Shown: piece by piece, positions 37,144 through 45,718 of the stretch
How positions within the stretch are numbered: position 1 is the first letter of the stretch
Layout: the number at the start of each line of letters is the position of its first letter
DNA from: Marivivens geojensis
GTDB taxonomy: Bacteria > Pseudomonadota > Alphaproteobacteria > Rhodobacterales > Rhodobacteraceae
Direction of reading: 5' to 3'
NCBI RefSeq assembly: GCF_023540835.1
Contig: NZ_JALKCU010000001.1
Coordinates: forward strand, 620,001 to 684,000
DNA: 64,000 nucleotides
The notes under the pieces: model-generated
Database searches by the model: none
What the model was told of the DNA's origin: nothing
What the model saw: the letters and a program-made list of their open reading frames with translations, nothing else
Program-made: the position numbers and the translations under genes

Positions 37144-37341
37144 TTAGTCGGCAACTTCAGCGTCAAATCCAATCACATCGAGGGCGTCGATGACTTCGGC
37201 AGAGGTCCTATCGGTCGCGACTGTGATCTTGCGCGCATCCATATCGAATTCGACGGTTGCTGCACCATCTAGGCCAGCGATTGCTGTACCAATGGATGAT
37301 TTACAGTGACCGCAGCTCATTTCGGGAACGTAAAGTTTCAT
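37144..37341 (-). CDS. copZ: Copper chaperone (HMA domain, CopZ-like)
   Basis: 65 aa, a single heavy-metal-associated domain with the copper-binding loop MSCGHCKSS (C10 and C13). It carries Cu(I) to the exporter. The ATG at 37341 has GGAGA upstream. It is divergent from copA over 121 bases that contain two CueR-type promoters, so both genes should be induced by copper. Confidence 0.88.
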   Translation of the reverse strand: MKLYVPEMSCGHCKSSIGTAIAGLDGAATVEFDMDARKITVATDRTSAEVIDALDVIGFDAEVAD

Positions 37342-37364
37342 TCTAGTCTCCAAGCTATGCACAT

Positions 37365-37395
37365 TAGATGGCGCTTCCACCTGCTGGAAGGTCAA
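37365..37395 (-). promoter_or_regulatory. CueR-type promoter/operator of copZ
   Basis: On the minus strand TTGACC (37390-37395) is followed after 19 bases by CATCTA (37365-37370). The spacer carries the dyad ACCTTCC-N7-GGAAG, the CueR/MerR-family operator form. The extended 19-base spacer is diagnostic of promoters that MerR regulators activate by DNA distortion. The -10 match is weak. Confidence 0.7.
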
Positions 37396-37402
37396 GGGGC
37401 TA

Positions 37403-37433
37403 TTGACCTTCCAGTTACTGGAGGAACTAAGTA
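37403..37433 (+). promoter_or_regulatory. CueR-type promoter/operator of copA
   Basis: TTGACC (37403-37408), a 19-base spacer and TAAGTA (37428-37433). The spacer holds ACCTTCC-N7-GGAGG, with inner dyad TCCAGT-T-ACTGGA. It lies about 30 bases before the copA start and seven bases from the copZ promoter facing the other way. Confidence 0.8.
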
Positions 37434-37462
37434 AAGCCAAGACCAAGGAAAGAAGGTGACCC

Positions 37463-39895
37463 ATGGCCCGCCAAATGACCATCGCGGTGAGCGGAATGAC
37501 ATGTGCGGCATGCGTTGCACGAGTCGAGAAAATTCTCGGCCGCGCTGATGGCGTTGAAACGGTGTCGGTGAATTTGGCCAAAGAAACGGCGACGATTGCC
37601 TACTCGGACAACACCGTGCCATCGACCGTTTTAGAGATGCTCAGCCAAGCGGGATATCCAGCACGAGTCGAAAGCGTATCACTCGACGTGTCGGGCATGA
37701 CCTGTGCCGCCTGCGTTGGTCGTGTGGAAAAACTGCTGACCCGTCAGGCAGGGATCGTATCGGCTCAGGTGAACCTCGCGACGGAAACTGCGCAGGTTGA
37801 AACAGTCTTGGACGATTTGACGCCTGTTCTCGATACGTTGGGCAAGGCGGGTTATCCAACTCAGCTTTCTTCTGGTGGACGTAAGGCAGTGTCGGAACGC
37901 AAAGCCGAAGAAGCCGCAGCCATTCGGTCGCAATTCACCACGGCATTGCTGCTGACGCTGCCCGTTTTCGCCTTGGAAATGGGCGGGCATTTGGTCCCGC
38001 AGGTCCATCACTGGGTCGATATGGTGATCGGACAGTCCATGTTCCGTCGCATCCAGTTCCTCTTGGCGACTTTGCTGATGGCTGGTCCGGGGCAAGGGTT
38101 TTACCGCCTTGGTATCCCAGCGTTGTTCAAAGGCTCGCCTGATATGAACAGCCTTGTCGCCTTGGGGGCAGGTGCTGCATGGTTGTACTCGACTATCGTT
38201 ACCTTTGCTCCGGGCTTTGTGCCCATTGAGGCACGCGCCGTCTATTTTGAGGCGTCGATGGTGATCATCACGCTGATCCTGCTCGGTCGCTATTTCGAAG
38301 CGCAGGCAAAGGGGCGGACGGGCGCCGCTATAGAAGCCTTGGTCAAACTACGCCCGACAACTGCCAGTGTTCTAAGAGATGAAGGGGAGGTGCAAACCCC
38401 AGTCGAAAAACTGGTTCCTGGGGACATTTTGCGCATTCGTCCAGGGGAGCGGGTGCCTGTCGACGGGATTGTCGTTGATGGCAGCTCGTATTTGGATGAA
38501 TCGATGCTGACCGGCGAACCTGTTCCCGTGCTCAAGTCGTTGGGTGATCAGGTTATCGGCGGGACGATGAATACGGACGGGTCGATCTGCATGGAGGTGC
38601 GGGCCATTGGTGCCAACACCGTCCTGTCGCGGATTGTTCAGATGGTCGAGCAAGCGCAGGTCGCGAAGCTCCCGATCCAAGGTTTGGTCGATCGGATCAC
38701 GGGCATTTTCGTGCCCGTTGTGATTTTGATTGCTTTGGTCACCGCGATAATTTGGCTGATTGCTGGGCCAGGGGTGTCTTATGCTGTGGTCGCGGCGGTC
38801 TCTGTCTTGATCATCGCATGCCCCTGCGCCATGGGCCTTGCTACTCCAACCTCGATCATGGTCGGTACGGGTCGTGCTGCTGAATTGGGTATTTTGTTCC
38901 GTCGGGGTGATGCCCTGCAGCGCTTGAACGAGGTCACAACGGTTGCCTTTGATAAGACGGGCACGCTGACCGAAGGTCACCCGCAGGTCGTCACAATCTA
39001 CGCGCAAAACCGTCGTGAAGCTCTTCGGTTCGCAGCGTCTGTAGAGGCACAATCTGAACATCCAATGGCGAGGGCTATTCTGCGTGAGGCGACGTCAAAT
39101 GGTGTCCTATTGGCGGCTGCCCAGTCATTCAAATCAACCGCTGGCAAAGGTGTCTCGGGCATCGTTGATACCCATCGGGTTTTGGTAGGGTCGGAACGGT
39201 ACTTGACCGAGAATAACGTCTCGGTTGCTGCGTATTCGGCGAGAGCGGCGTCCCTCGCCCAAGAAGGCCAGACCCCGTTCTTTGTTGCCGTGGATGGCGC
39301 AATGGCCGCTCTTATCGGTGTTGAGGACCCGATCAAAGCTGGTGCCAGAGATGCTATTTCTGCCTTTCAAGAACGTGGGATGCGTGTGGCGATGGTCACG
39401 GGCGATAACATCGCTACAGCTGAGAGCATTGCGCGGCGGCTCGGTATTGATACGGTCGTTGCCGAAGTTCTTCCCGAAGGTAAAGTCGAGGCGGTCAAGG
39501 AACTTCAAGTGAACGGTCCTGTGGCGTTCTTTGGCGACGGGATCAACGATGCACCCGCTTTGGCGCAGGCAGATGTTGGTATCGCCATGGGTACAGGGAC
39601 AGACGTTGCCGTCGAAACAGCGGACGTTGTGCTGATGCGGGGGGACCTCAGTGGTGCCGTTGCATCGGTTCGAATGAGCCGCGCAGTTATGCAAAACATT
39701 CGGCAGAACTTATTTTGGGCTTTTGCTTATAATATCGCATTGATCCCCGTTGCTGCTGGGGTGCTTTATCCCGCATTCGGCATGCTTATGTCACCCATGC
39801 TCGGGGCGAGCGCGATGGCATTTTCGTCGGTCTTTGTGGTCAGTAACGCGCTACGTCTTCGTGGCTATTCAGCAGGACGGAAAGTGCGCCGATGA
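37463..39895 (+). CDS. copA: Cu(I)-exporting P-type ATPase
   Basis: 810 aa. Two N-terminal HMA domains have GMTCAAC motifs (C14/C17 and C81/C84). Membrane helices follow, with the actuator motif LTGEPVP, the transmembrane copper site C453-P-C455 in [12 protein letters not shown], the phosphorylation site D497-KTGT, the ATP-site HP dipeptide (SEHPMA) and the hinge [14 protein letters not shown]. This is the PIB-1 class pattern. It exports cytoplasmic copper. The 3' end overlaps cueR by four bases. Confidence 0.97.
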   Translation: MARQMTIAVSGMTCAACVARVEKILGRADGVETVSVNLAKETATIAYSDNTVPSTVLEMLSQAGYPARVESVSLDVSGMTCAACVGRVEKLLTRQAGIVSAQVNLATETAQVETVLDDLTPVLDTLGKAGYPTQLSSGGRKAVSERKAEEAAAIRSQFTTALLLTLPVFALEMGGHLVPQVHHWVDMVIGQSMFRRIQFLLATLLMAGPGQGFYRLGIPALFKGSPDMNSLVALGAGAAWLYSTIVTFAPGFVPIEARAVYFEASMVIITLILLGRYFEAQAKGRTGAAIEALVKLRPTTASVLRDEGEVQTPVEKLVPGDILRIRPGERVPVDGIVVDGSSYLDESMLTGEPVPVLKSLGDQVIGGTMNTDGSICMEVRAIGANTVLSRIVQMVEQAQVAKLPIQGLVDRITGIFVPVVILIALVTAIIWLIAGPGVSYAVVAAVSVLIIACPCAMGLATPTSIMVGTGRAAELGILFRRGDALQRLNEVTTVAFDKTGTLTEGHPQVVTIYAQNRREALRFAASVEAQSEHPMARAILREATSNGVLLAAAQSFKSTAGKGVSGIVDTHRVLVGSERYLTENNVSVAAYSARAASLAQEGQTPFFVAVDGAMAALIGVEDPIKAGARDAISAFQERGMRVAMVTGDNIATAESIARRLGIDTVVAEVLPEGKVEAVKELQVNGPVAFFGDGINDAPALAQADVGIAMGTGTDVAVETADVVLMRGDLSGAVASVRMSRAVMQNIRQNLFWAFAYNIALIPVAAGVLYPAFGMLMSPMLGASAMAFSSVFVVSNALRLRGYSAGRKVRR

Positions 39896-40296
39896 ATATC
39901 AAAGAAGCTTCGGCCAGAACCAATCTCCCCGCGAAAACGATCCGTTATTACGAGGATATCGGCCTCGTGCAACCAGATCGCAACGCAAATGGCTATCGTG
40001 CATTTGAAGAATCCGACATTCACAAACTTGCCTTTATCGGGCGGGCGCGTGGACTGGGCTTTACCGTCGAAGAATGTCGGACCCTGCTGCATCTCTACGA
40101 AGACACGACCCGCACAAGCGCAGAGGTAAAATCCATAGCGCGGGATCATCTGTCGCGGATCGATCAGCGGATTGCCGAGATGAAAGAGATGCGCAAAACC
40201 TTAGCCCATCTCGTTTCATGTTGTGCGGGCGACGATCGGCCCAACTGTCCAATCCTAGATAGCCTCGCCGCGGATCAAAGCGTCAAATCGGGGTGA
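39892..40296 (+). CDS. cueR: Cu(I)-responsive MerR-family regulator
   Basis: 134 aa. A MerR winged-helix N-terminus ([25 protein letters not shown]) is followed by a dimerisation helix. A metal loop holds C-x8-C (CAGDDRPNC, preceded by another Cys), matching the CueR two-cysteine Cu(I) site. It should bind the two operators upstream of copA and copZ. It is translationally coupled to copA and overlaps the convergent downstream gene by 22 bases. Confidence 0.93.
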   Translation: MNIKEASARTNLPAKTIRYYEDIGLVQPDRNANGYRAFEESDIHKLAFIGRARGLGFTVEECRTLLHLYEDTTRTSAEVKSIARDHLSRIDQRIAEMKEMRKTLAHLVSCCAGDDRPNCPILDSLAADQSVKSG

Positions 40297-41090
40297 CGGT
40301 GGACGTCTTTGTAAAGCAGATATCGGAATGGTTCGTGGCTGGTTGCAACGCAGGCCTGAGGGCAAAACGCGCGCAGCCACATGAAATCGCCAGGCCCAAC
40401 ATCAACCCAGCGTTCGTTTAGCAAATACCGCGCTGTGCCTTGTAGGACATATAGTCCATGTTCCATCACGTGCGTCTCGGCAAAGGGGATGCGGCCGCCT
40501 TTGGTAAAGGTCACGATGTTGACGTGCATATCATGCCTTAAATCGGTTTGATCGACAAACCGCGACGTTCCCCAATCCTTGGTCTCTGACATCCAACTGA
40601 TCGGAGTGTCATAATCGCTCGTAATATACGGCATTGGCGCATCATAGCCGTGTGCATGGATATATTGGCGGCGGATCCAGTGGAACCTCAGCGGGTCATC
40701 GCCCGCATTGCGTAGGGTCCAGCGGGTATGAGGCGGAATGTAGGCGTAACCGCCCGCCATCAGAATATGGGTCTGGCCCGCAACGATTAGCTCCATAATA
40801 CCATCTGCGATGAACAACACCGCCTCGGCATTTCGGTTCGGCTCTGGCGTGTCGGAGCCGCCGTTTAGTCCTACCTCGACCGCATATTGCGCAAAGGTCT
40901 CGGCAAAGCCACTAAGCGGGCGCGCCAAAATCCAGCACCGTGTGTCAACCCACCCAGGCAGAAGGCTAGCGGTAATGTCACGCATCGTTCCGGCTGGGAT
41001 CAGCGCATAGCTCTCGGTGAAATGAGCACCGTTCTTCGCGGGATCATCATCCAGAGAGGGCATCCCGCCCAACGGAAAGGCATATGACAT
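40275..41090 (-). CDS. allE: (S)-ureidoglycine aminohydrolase (bicupin)
   Basis: 271 aa, two cupin domains (about 60-130 and 190-262). It resembles AllE/UGHY, which releases ammonia from ureidoglycine in purine (allantoin) breakdown using Mn2+. Segments supporting this are GGYAYIPPHTRWTLRN in the first cupin, and FAETHVMEHGLYVLQGTARYLLNERW with GDFMWLRAFCPQ in the second, whose His/Glu residues bind the metal. The ATG at 41090 was chosen over a TTG one codon earlier. Other purine-catabolic genes are not in the window. Confidence 0.85.
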   Translation of the reverse strand: MSYAFPLGGMPSLDDDPAKNGAHFTESYALIPAGTMRDITASLLPGWVDTRCWILARPLSGFAETFAQYAVEVGLNGGSDTPEPNRNAEAVLFIADGIMELIVAGQTHILMAGGYAYIPPHTRWTLRNAGDDPLRFHWIRRQYIHAHGYDAPMPYITSDYDTPISWMSETKDWGTSRFVDQTDLRHDMHVNIVTFTKGGRIPFAETHVMEHGLYVLQGTARYLLNERWVDVGPGDFMWLRAFCPQACVATSHEPFRYLLYKDVHRHPDLTL

Positions 41091-41208
41091 CAAAGTTCTT
41101 TCAGCTGTGTGAACCCTACGCCGAAGAAAACGACGTTAGGCCGATAATATCATAAGCGGCTTATTCCCGAGAACTTTTATCGTTCAGCGCAATTTTTCCG
41201 AAGGTTAG

Positions 41209-42168
41209 TTATGCCAGATGTTCGAACCGCCACTCGACCTCTTGCGTCCAAACCTCGCCCGCTTTGACGATGATCTTTGGGAAGGACGGTTCATGCGGTG
41301 CGTTCGGCCAGTACTGCGGTTCAAAGGCGAGCGCGGCGTAATCGGCAAACCCCGCGTTCGATGCCGTACGGCCATCATAGACCTGAAGTCCGGGCATGTC
41401 GGTCGCGATGGTCATCCGAAGATCACCCCCTTCGAGGGTAACGACATCGCGCAGATCCAGCTTGATCCGCGATAGACAGTAGTTGTGATCAATCGGCGGG
41501 TTGGCAGGAACGACATCGCGCAAGGTGCGAAAATCGTAGTCAGTGCCCGCAACCTCTGTCACTTCGGTCGGAATGTTTTCGGCGTCTGTGGGCAGATAGT
41601 TCTGCGCTTTGATCTGCAATTTGTGACCCGCAAAGGTCGGATCGCCTGTTAGATTCCAGTAGCTGTGATTGCAGATGTTGATCATGCTCAGCTCATCCGT
41701 CGTCGCAGTGATCTCCATCCGCATAACGTTGTCGGGCAGAATGGCGAAATGGGCCATGACGCGCTGGTTACCGGGGAAACCAGCCTCACCATCCGCGCAA
41801 AGCACGGTTAGCGTGACGGTATCGGGTGTTTGATCCTCAACAGTCCAAAGTTTGAACTGGCTGCCTCCTTCGGCAGAATGAAGGATATTGCGTCCCTCAT
41901 TCGGGGTCAGCATATGCTCGATCCCGCCAAAGGTCGCTCGCGCGCCTTTGATCCGATTGCCGACGGGTGCGATGATCGGGCCGTAGTGCTTCATCGAGGT
42001 GAGGTAGTCGTTGATATCGTCGGACCCGAGCGTGAGGTTATAATCATGACCTTTCAGTCGCACGTCCTGCACGATCGCGCCATAGGTCAGGATGCTGACC
42101 GAAAGATCACCGTTCGAAATGGTGATCCGGTCCACAGTGCGTCCATCAGGAAGAGTGCCGAAAGTCAT
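41209..42168 (-). CDS. galM: Aldose 1-epimerase (galactose mutarotase)
   Basis: 319 aa. It interconverts alpha and beta anomers of galactose or glucose. Family motifs are seen: YGAIVQDVRL, APVGNRIKGARATFGG, the histidine in ICNHSYWNLTG (proton donor region), PIDHNYCL, and the C-terminal ALAFEPQYWPNAPHEPSFP with the catalytic glutamate near the end region. It overlaps the upstream dgoK-like gene by four bases, so the two are one transcription unit. Confidence 0.92.
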   Translation of the reverse strand: MTFGTLPDGRTVDRITISNGDLSVSILTYGAIVQDVRLKGHDYNLTLGSDDINDYLTSMKHYGPIIAPVGNRIKGARATFGGIEHMLTPNEGRNILHSAEGGSQFKLWTVEDQTPDTVTLTVLCADGEAGFPGNQRVMAHFAILPDNVMRMEITATTDELSMINICNHSYWNLTGDPTFAGHKLQIKAQNYLPTDAENIPTEVTEVAGTDYDFRTLRDVVPANPPIDHNYCLSRIKLDLRDVVTLEGGDLRMTIATDMPGLQVYDGRTASNAGFADYAALAFEPQYWPNAPHEPSFPKIIVKAGEVWTQEVEWRFEHLA

Positions 42169-42872
42169 TGAGATAGTCCTTTGTAAGCGGCCACAAGGCC
42201 AGCAAGTGTTGTGTCGGGCATCTGTAAAACAGGAACCGATTGAGCGGTCAGGGCGCGGGTATATCCGTCAGCGATCACACCGTCGCCGATAACGGCAACA
42301 CGCTGGCCGAGCCAGTAGGCCCGACTGCCTTTGAGGTCGGCCCCAATCAGCAGGCCCAAAATTCGGCTCACAGCGTCGCCACCAGCAACGCGGGCTGATG
42401 CGATATGGGAAAGGATGCGTTCTGGTCGATCCATCGCTTGGGCCAGACCCTCGTCAAACGCGGCCGTGGACATCGCGCCTGACGCGAAGACGGCAAAGGT
42501 TTCGGGTGTTACAGAGCTAAGAAAACTCACGATTTCGCCCGCACTGACGTGGACCCAGTGCACTTGCGTGGACACCAAACAGATCACGCCGTCCCAATCA
42601 TCCTGACTGGCCAGAAAACCCGCAATCGCTGCAGAGTGGGGGAGCCGATGCGCGGGGCTGTCCTGAACCACAGGCCCGAATTGTCCTGACGGGGGTAATG
42701 CCTTGCATGGCACACGGCTCACGGCTGCATCAGGTAGTCCAGCGATCACTTGCGGACCTTGCCAGTCGCCGATCAATGCCTCAGGCGTCGTGCCCTTGCG
42801 CTGGGCCAACGGAATGTGATCGTCCATCAGCCATGATCGGCCAGATGTCAGGTCAATTGCGATCCAAGTCAT
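42165..42872 (-). CDS. dgoK: 2-dehydro-3-deoxygalactonokinase-like protein, short form
   Basis: 235 aa, about 55 shorter than E. coli DgoK, which phosphorylates 2-keto-3-deoxygalactonate in D-galactonate use. The C-terminal half aligns by eye (GDAVSRILGLLIGADLKGSRAYW). In the N-terminal half, the usual DWGTTNLRAWL phosphate motif reads DLTSGRSWLM and the PGTHxKW motif reads VSTQVHWVHV. It is coupled to galM. Activity is uncertain because of the shortened and altered ATPase-fold motifs. Confidence 0.65.
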   Translation of the reverse strand: MTWIAIDLTSGRSWLMDDHIPLAQRKGTTPEALIGDWQGPQVIAGLPDAAVSRVPCKALPPSGQFGPVVQDSPAHRLPHSAAIAGFLASQDDWDGVICLVSTQVHWVHVSAGEIVSFLSSVTPETFAVFASGAMSTAAFDEGLAQAMDRPERILSHIASARVAGGDAVSRILGLLIGADLKGSRAYWLGQRVAVIGDGVIADGYTRALTAQSVPVLQMPDTTLAGLVAAYKGLSQ

Positions 42873-42996
42873 GTGTCACCTCTTACCTTCTTCAACCATG
42901 AAACGGCCCAAAGGCAAAGAGGGTAGGCCTCAACCTACTTGCCGCGTGGTGCGATTTTGGGTAGCTCCGCAGACTTTGATGACGTTGGAATATCCT

Positions 42997-44238
42997 ATGA
43001 CCGCTCCCACTCTCGCTATCGACTTTGGAACTTCGAATTCTGCCGTCGCCATTGTTGAAAATGGCGTCTTGCGTCGACTTCCGATCGAGGATGGCGCGGA
43101 CACCTTGCCGACTGCGGTGTTCTTTCCTGCTGACCGTGGTGAAATGGTGATCGGCGCCGCTGCGGCTGAGGCTCTGATTGCGGGTGATGAAGGGCGCTAT
43201 ATGCGTGCGCTCAAATCTGTCCTCGGCACATCGCTGTTTCACGAACAACGCCCGATTGGTGGGCAGAGACGCACGCTGGCCGACATTGTGACTGCGTTCT
43301 TGGTCGAGGTGAAAACCCGTGCTGAGGCGCAGATCGGTCAGACCTGCACGCGCGTTTTGTCTGGGCGTCCCGTCCGGTTCCACTCTGCCGATGTGGAACG
43401 CGATCAAAAGGCCGAGGATGACCTGCGGGCCTGCTATCATGCGGCGGGCTTTACTGACGTTGAGTTCATGTTCGAACCAGAGGCCGCCGCTTGGGCTAGT
43501 CGCGCCTTTGGTGGGGTTGGGCAAACGGGGCTGATCGTAGACATCGGCGGCGGCACATCCGACTTTTCCGTATTCCAGAGCGATGGTGATCGGTTGGATA
43601 TTCTGCACAGCCACGGCATCAGATTGGGTGGCACCGATTTCGACCACGCGATTTCCATGGCCCACGCGATGCCTTATTTCGGCTATGGTGGAGAGTTGCG
43701 GCGCACCTTTGGCGAAGGTCTACTGCCCGTGCCCAAATCGCTCTACGTCGATCTCTCTACTTGGGCCAAGATCCCGTTTCTCTATACTCGCGAAACGCTT
43801 CGTCTAATCGAAGATATGCAGCGTCACGCGGTTGATAGCGACGCGATTGATCGACTTCATGCCGTGATCGAAGACCAGTTGGGTCACGAAATCGCCTTTG
43901 CGGTCGAGGCGGGAAAGATCGCTGCAAACTCGGGCGAGCGATCGGCGAAAATTGATCTGGGCTCTGTTGAAAAGGGCCTGAATGTCCCGATTTCGGCAGG
44001 GTCGATGGGCGACGCGCTGTCCGAATTTCAGATGCAATTGCGCGAGGCGATCTATGCGACGATTTTCGGTGCAGGCCTCACGCCAGATAAAATCACATCT
44101 GTGGTATTGGTCGGCGGGTCGAGCCTCATGAACCTTGTTCAATCCGAGGCCCGCGCCGCCTGTCCAATGGCGCGTATCAACCGAAACGAGGCCTTCACCG
44201 CTGTTGTCGACGGTTTGGCGCTCGCTTCGGTTGGTTGA
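42997..44238 (+). CDS. Hsp70-family ATPase (YegD-like)
   Basis: 413 aa, the actin/Hsp70 nucleotide-binding domain only. Phosphate 1 motif AIDFGTSNSAVAIV is at residues 7-20, phosphate 2 is LIVDIGGGTSDFSVF, and the adenosine motif is VVLVGGSSLMN. The substrate-binding domain of DnaK is absent, as in YegD. No DnaJ partner lies nearby. The ATG at 42997 has GGAA upstream and starts just before the first strand; upstream in-frame ATGs are unsupported. Confidence 0.85.
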   Translation: MTAPTLAIDFGTSNSAVAIVENGVLRRLPIEDGADTLPTAVFFPADRGEMVIGAAAAEALIAGDEGRYMRALKSVLGTSLFHEQRPIGGQRRTLADIVTAFLVEVKTRAEAQIGQTCTRVLSGRPVRFHSADVERDQKAEDDLRACYHAAGFTDVEFMFEPEAAAWASRAFGGVGQTGLIVDIGGGTSDFSVFQSDGDRLDILHSHGIRLGGTDFDHAISMAHAMPYFGYGGELRRTFGEGLLPVPKSLYVDLSTWAKIPFLYTRETLRLIEDMQRHAVDSDAIDRLHAVIEDQLGHEIAFAVEAGKIAANSGERSAKIDLGSVEKGLNVPISAGSMGDALSEFQMQLREAIYATIFGAGLTPDKITSVVLVGGSSLMNLVQSEARAACPMARINRNEAFTAVVDGLALASVG

Positions 44239-45609
44239 TTAAGCCATCACACGTGTCAGAGCCTGATCGACCGCATCGGTGATCTGGTCGATATCGTCCG
44301 CAGTCGCGATCAGTGCGGGTGCGAACAAGAGTGTGTTGTTGAAGCCAGGCATGGAGCGGTTAGACGCCCCGATAATCACGCCGTTTTTCAGGCAGTCTGC
44401 AACGACCGCCATCACACGTTTTTCGTCCATCGGTTCACGGGTTTCACGGCTTTTGACCAGTTCGGCACCTTGGAACAGGCCCATGCCGCGGACTTCGCCG
44501 ATGCATTCGTGTTTGTTCATCAGGTCGAGCAGGTTCTGGTGCAGACGGTTGCCCATCGCTGCAGAGTTCTCGCAGAGGTTTTCCTCTTCGATGATGCGCA
44601 TGTTTTCGAGCGCTGCAACCGGGCCAGCCGTGCAGCCGCCGAAGGTTGAAATATCGCGGAAATAACCAAGTGGGTCGTCGGCATCTTTGAATTTCTCAAA
44701 GACTTCGTTTGTGGTGACACAGCAAGAAATTGCCGCATAGCCAGATGCAACGCCTTTGGCCATCGTGACGATATCAGGTTTGATTCCGAACTGCTGATAA
44801 CCGAACCAAGTCCCCGTGCGACCAAGGCCACACACCACCTCGTCGATGTGCAGCAGAATATCGTATTTTTTACAGATTTCCTGAACGCGTTCCCAATACC
44901 CTTGCGGAGGCACGATGATGCCGCCACCAGCGGTAATCGGCTCTAGGCAGAGTGCGCCAATGGTATCTGGACCTTCGCGCAGGATCACGTCTTCAATCGC
45001 TTGCGCTGCGCGTTCACCATAACCCTCGCCCGGCTGGTCAGCACGGTATTCGAGGCAATGTGGAACCTCAACAAAGCCAGGTGCGAACGGGCCATACTGC
45101 GCGTTGCGTTCCTGCTGACCACCTGCGGAAAGGCAGGCAATCGTGGTGCCATGGTAATCGCGGTCGCGGTAGAGGATTTTGTGTTTCTTACCGCCGTAGT
45201 GTTTGTGCGAAATCTGACGAACCATTTTAAAGGCTTTCTCGTTCGCTTCGGATCCAGAGTTCGCATAGTAGACACGGTCGAGGCCTGGCATCTTTTCGAT
45301 CAAGCGCTGCGCGAATTCTGCGCCCGGAATGGTCCCCTTTGCACCAGCGAAGTAGCACATTTTTACCAGCTGATCGCGGACGGCATCAGCGATTTCTGTA
45401 CGGCCATAGCCGACGTTTACGGTCCATACGCCGCCTGACACCGCGTCAAGGTGTTCTTTGCCAGTGATGTCCCAAACGCGCATCCCTTTGCCTTCGACGA
45501 TGATCTGTGGATCGATCGTTTCAAAGGGTTTGTGTTGCGCAAGATGGTGCCACACATGCGCGCGGTCAGATTCGATGACCGAAGCAGGATCGTTGTGATA
45601 TTGAGACAT
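44239..45609 (-). CDS. tpa: Class III aminotransferase, taurine-pyruvate type
   Basis: 456 aa PLP enzyme of fold type I. The opening (SDRAHVWHHLAQHKPFE) and AVSGGVWTVNVGYG are as I recall for taurine-pyruvate aminotransferases of Rhodobacterales, which make sulfoacetaldehyde. PLP-site blocks are NSGSEANEKAFKM, DYHGTTIA, LLHIDEVVCGLGRTG and the Schiff-base lysine in MAKGVASGY. The ATG at 45609 has GGAGG. No xsc or tau transporter genes are in the window, so the exact substrate is uncertain. Confidence 0.75.
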   Translation of the reverse strand: MSQYHNDPASVIESDRAHVWHHLAQHKPFETIDPQIIVEGKGMRVWDITGKEHLDAVSGGVWTVNVGYGRTEIADAVRDQLVKMCYFAGAKGTIPGAEFAQRLIEKMPGLDRVYYANSGSEANEKAFKMVRQISHKHYGGKKHKILYRDRDYHGTTIACLSAGGQQERNAQYGPFAPGFVEVPHCLEYRADQPGEGYGERAAQAIEDVILREGPDTIGALCLEPITAGGGIIVPPQGYWERVQEICKKYDILLHIDEVVCGLGRTGTWFGYQQFGIKPDIVTMAKGVASGYAAISCCVTTNEVFEKFKDADDPLGYFRDISTFGGCTAGPVAALENMRIIEEENLCENSAAMGNRLHQNLLDLMNKHECIGEVRGMGLFQGAELVKSRETREPMDEKRVMAVVADCLKNGVIIGASNRSMPGFNNTLLFAPALIATADDIDQITDAVDQALTRVMA

Positions 45610-45718
45610 GGAAACCTCCGAAGACGGGACCGCAAAGGCTCCCGATAATTTGATCATATTGATCGGAGGGTGCGCTGGATTTTGGCTTTCGTCAACCTGT
45701 ACGAAAAGGACAATCGAC

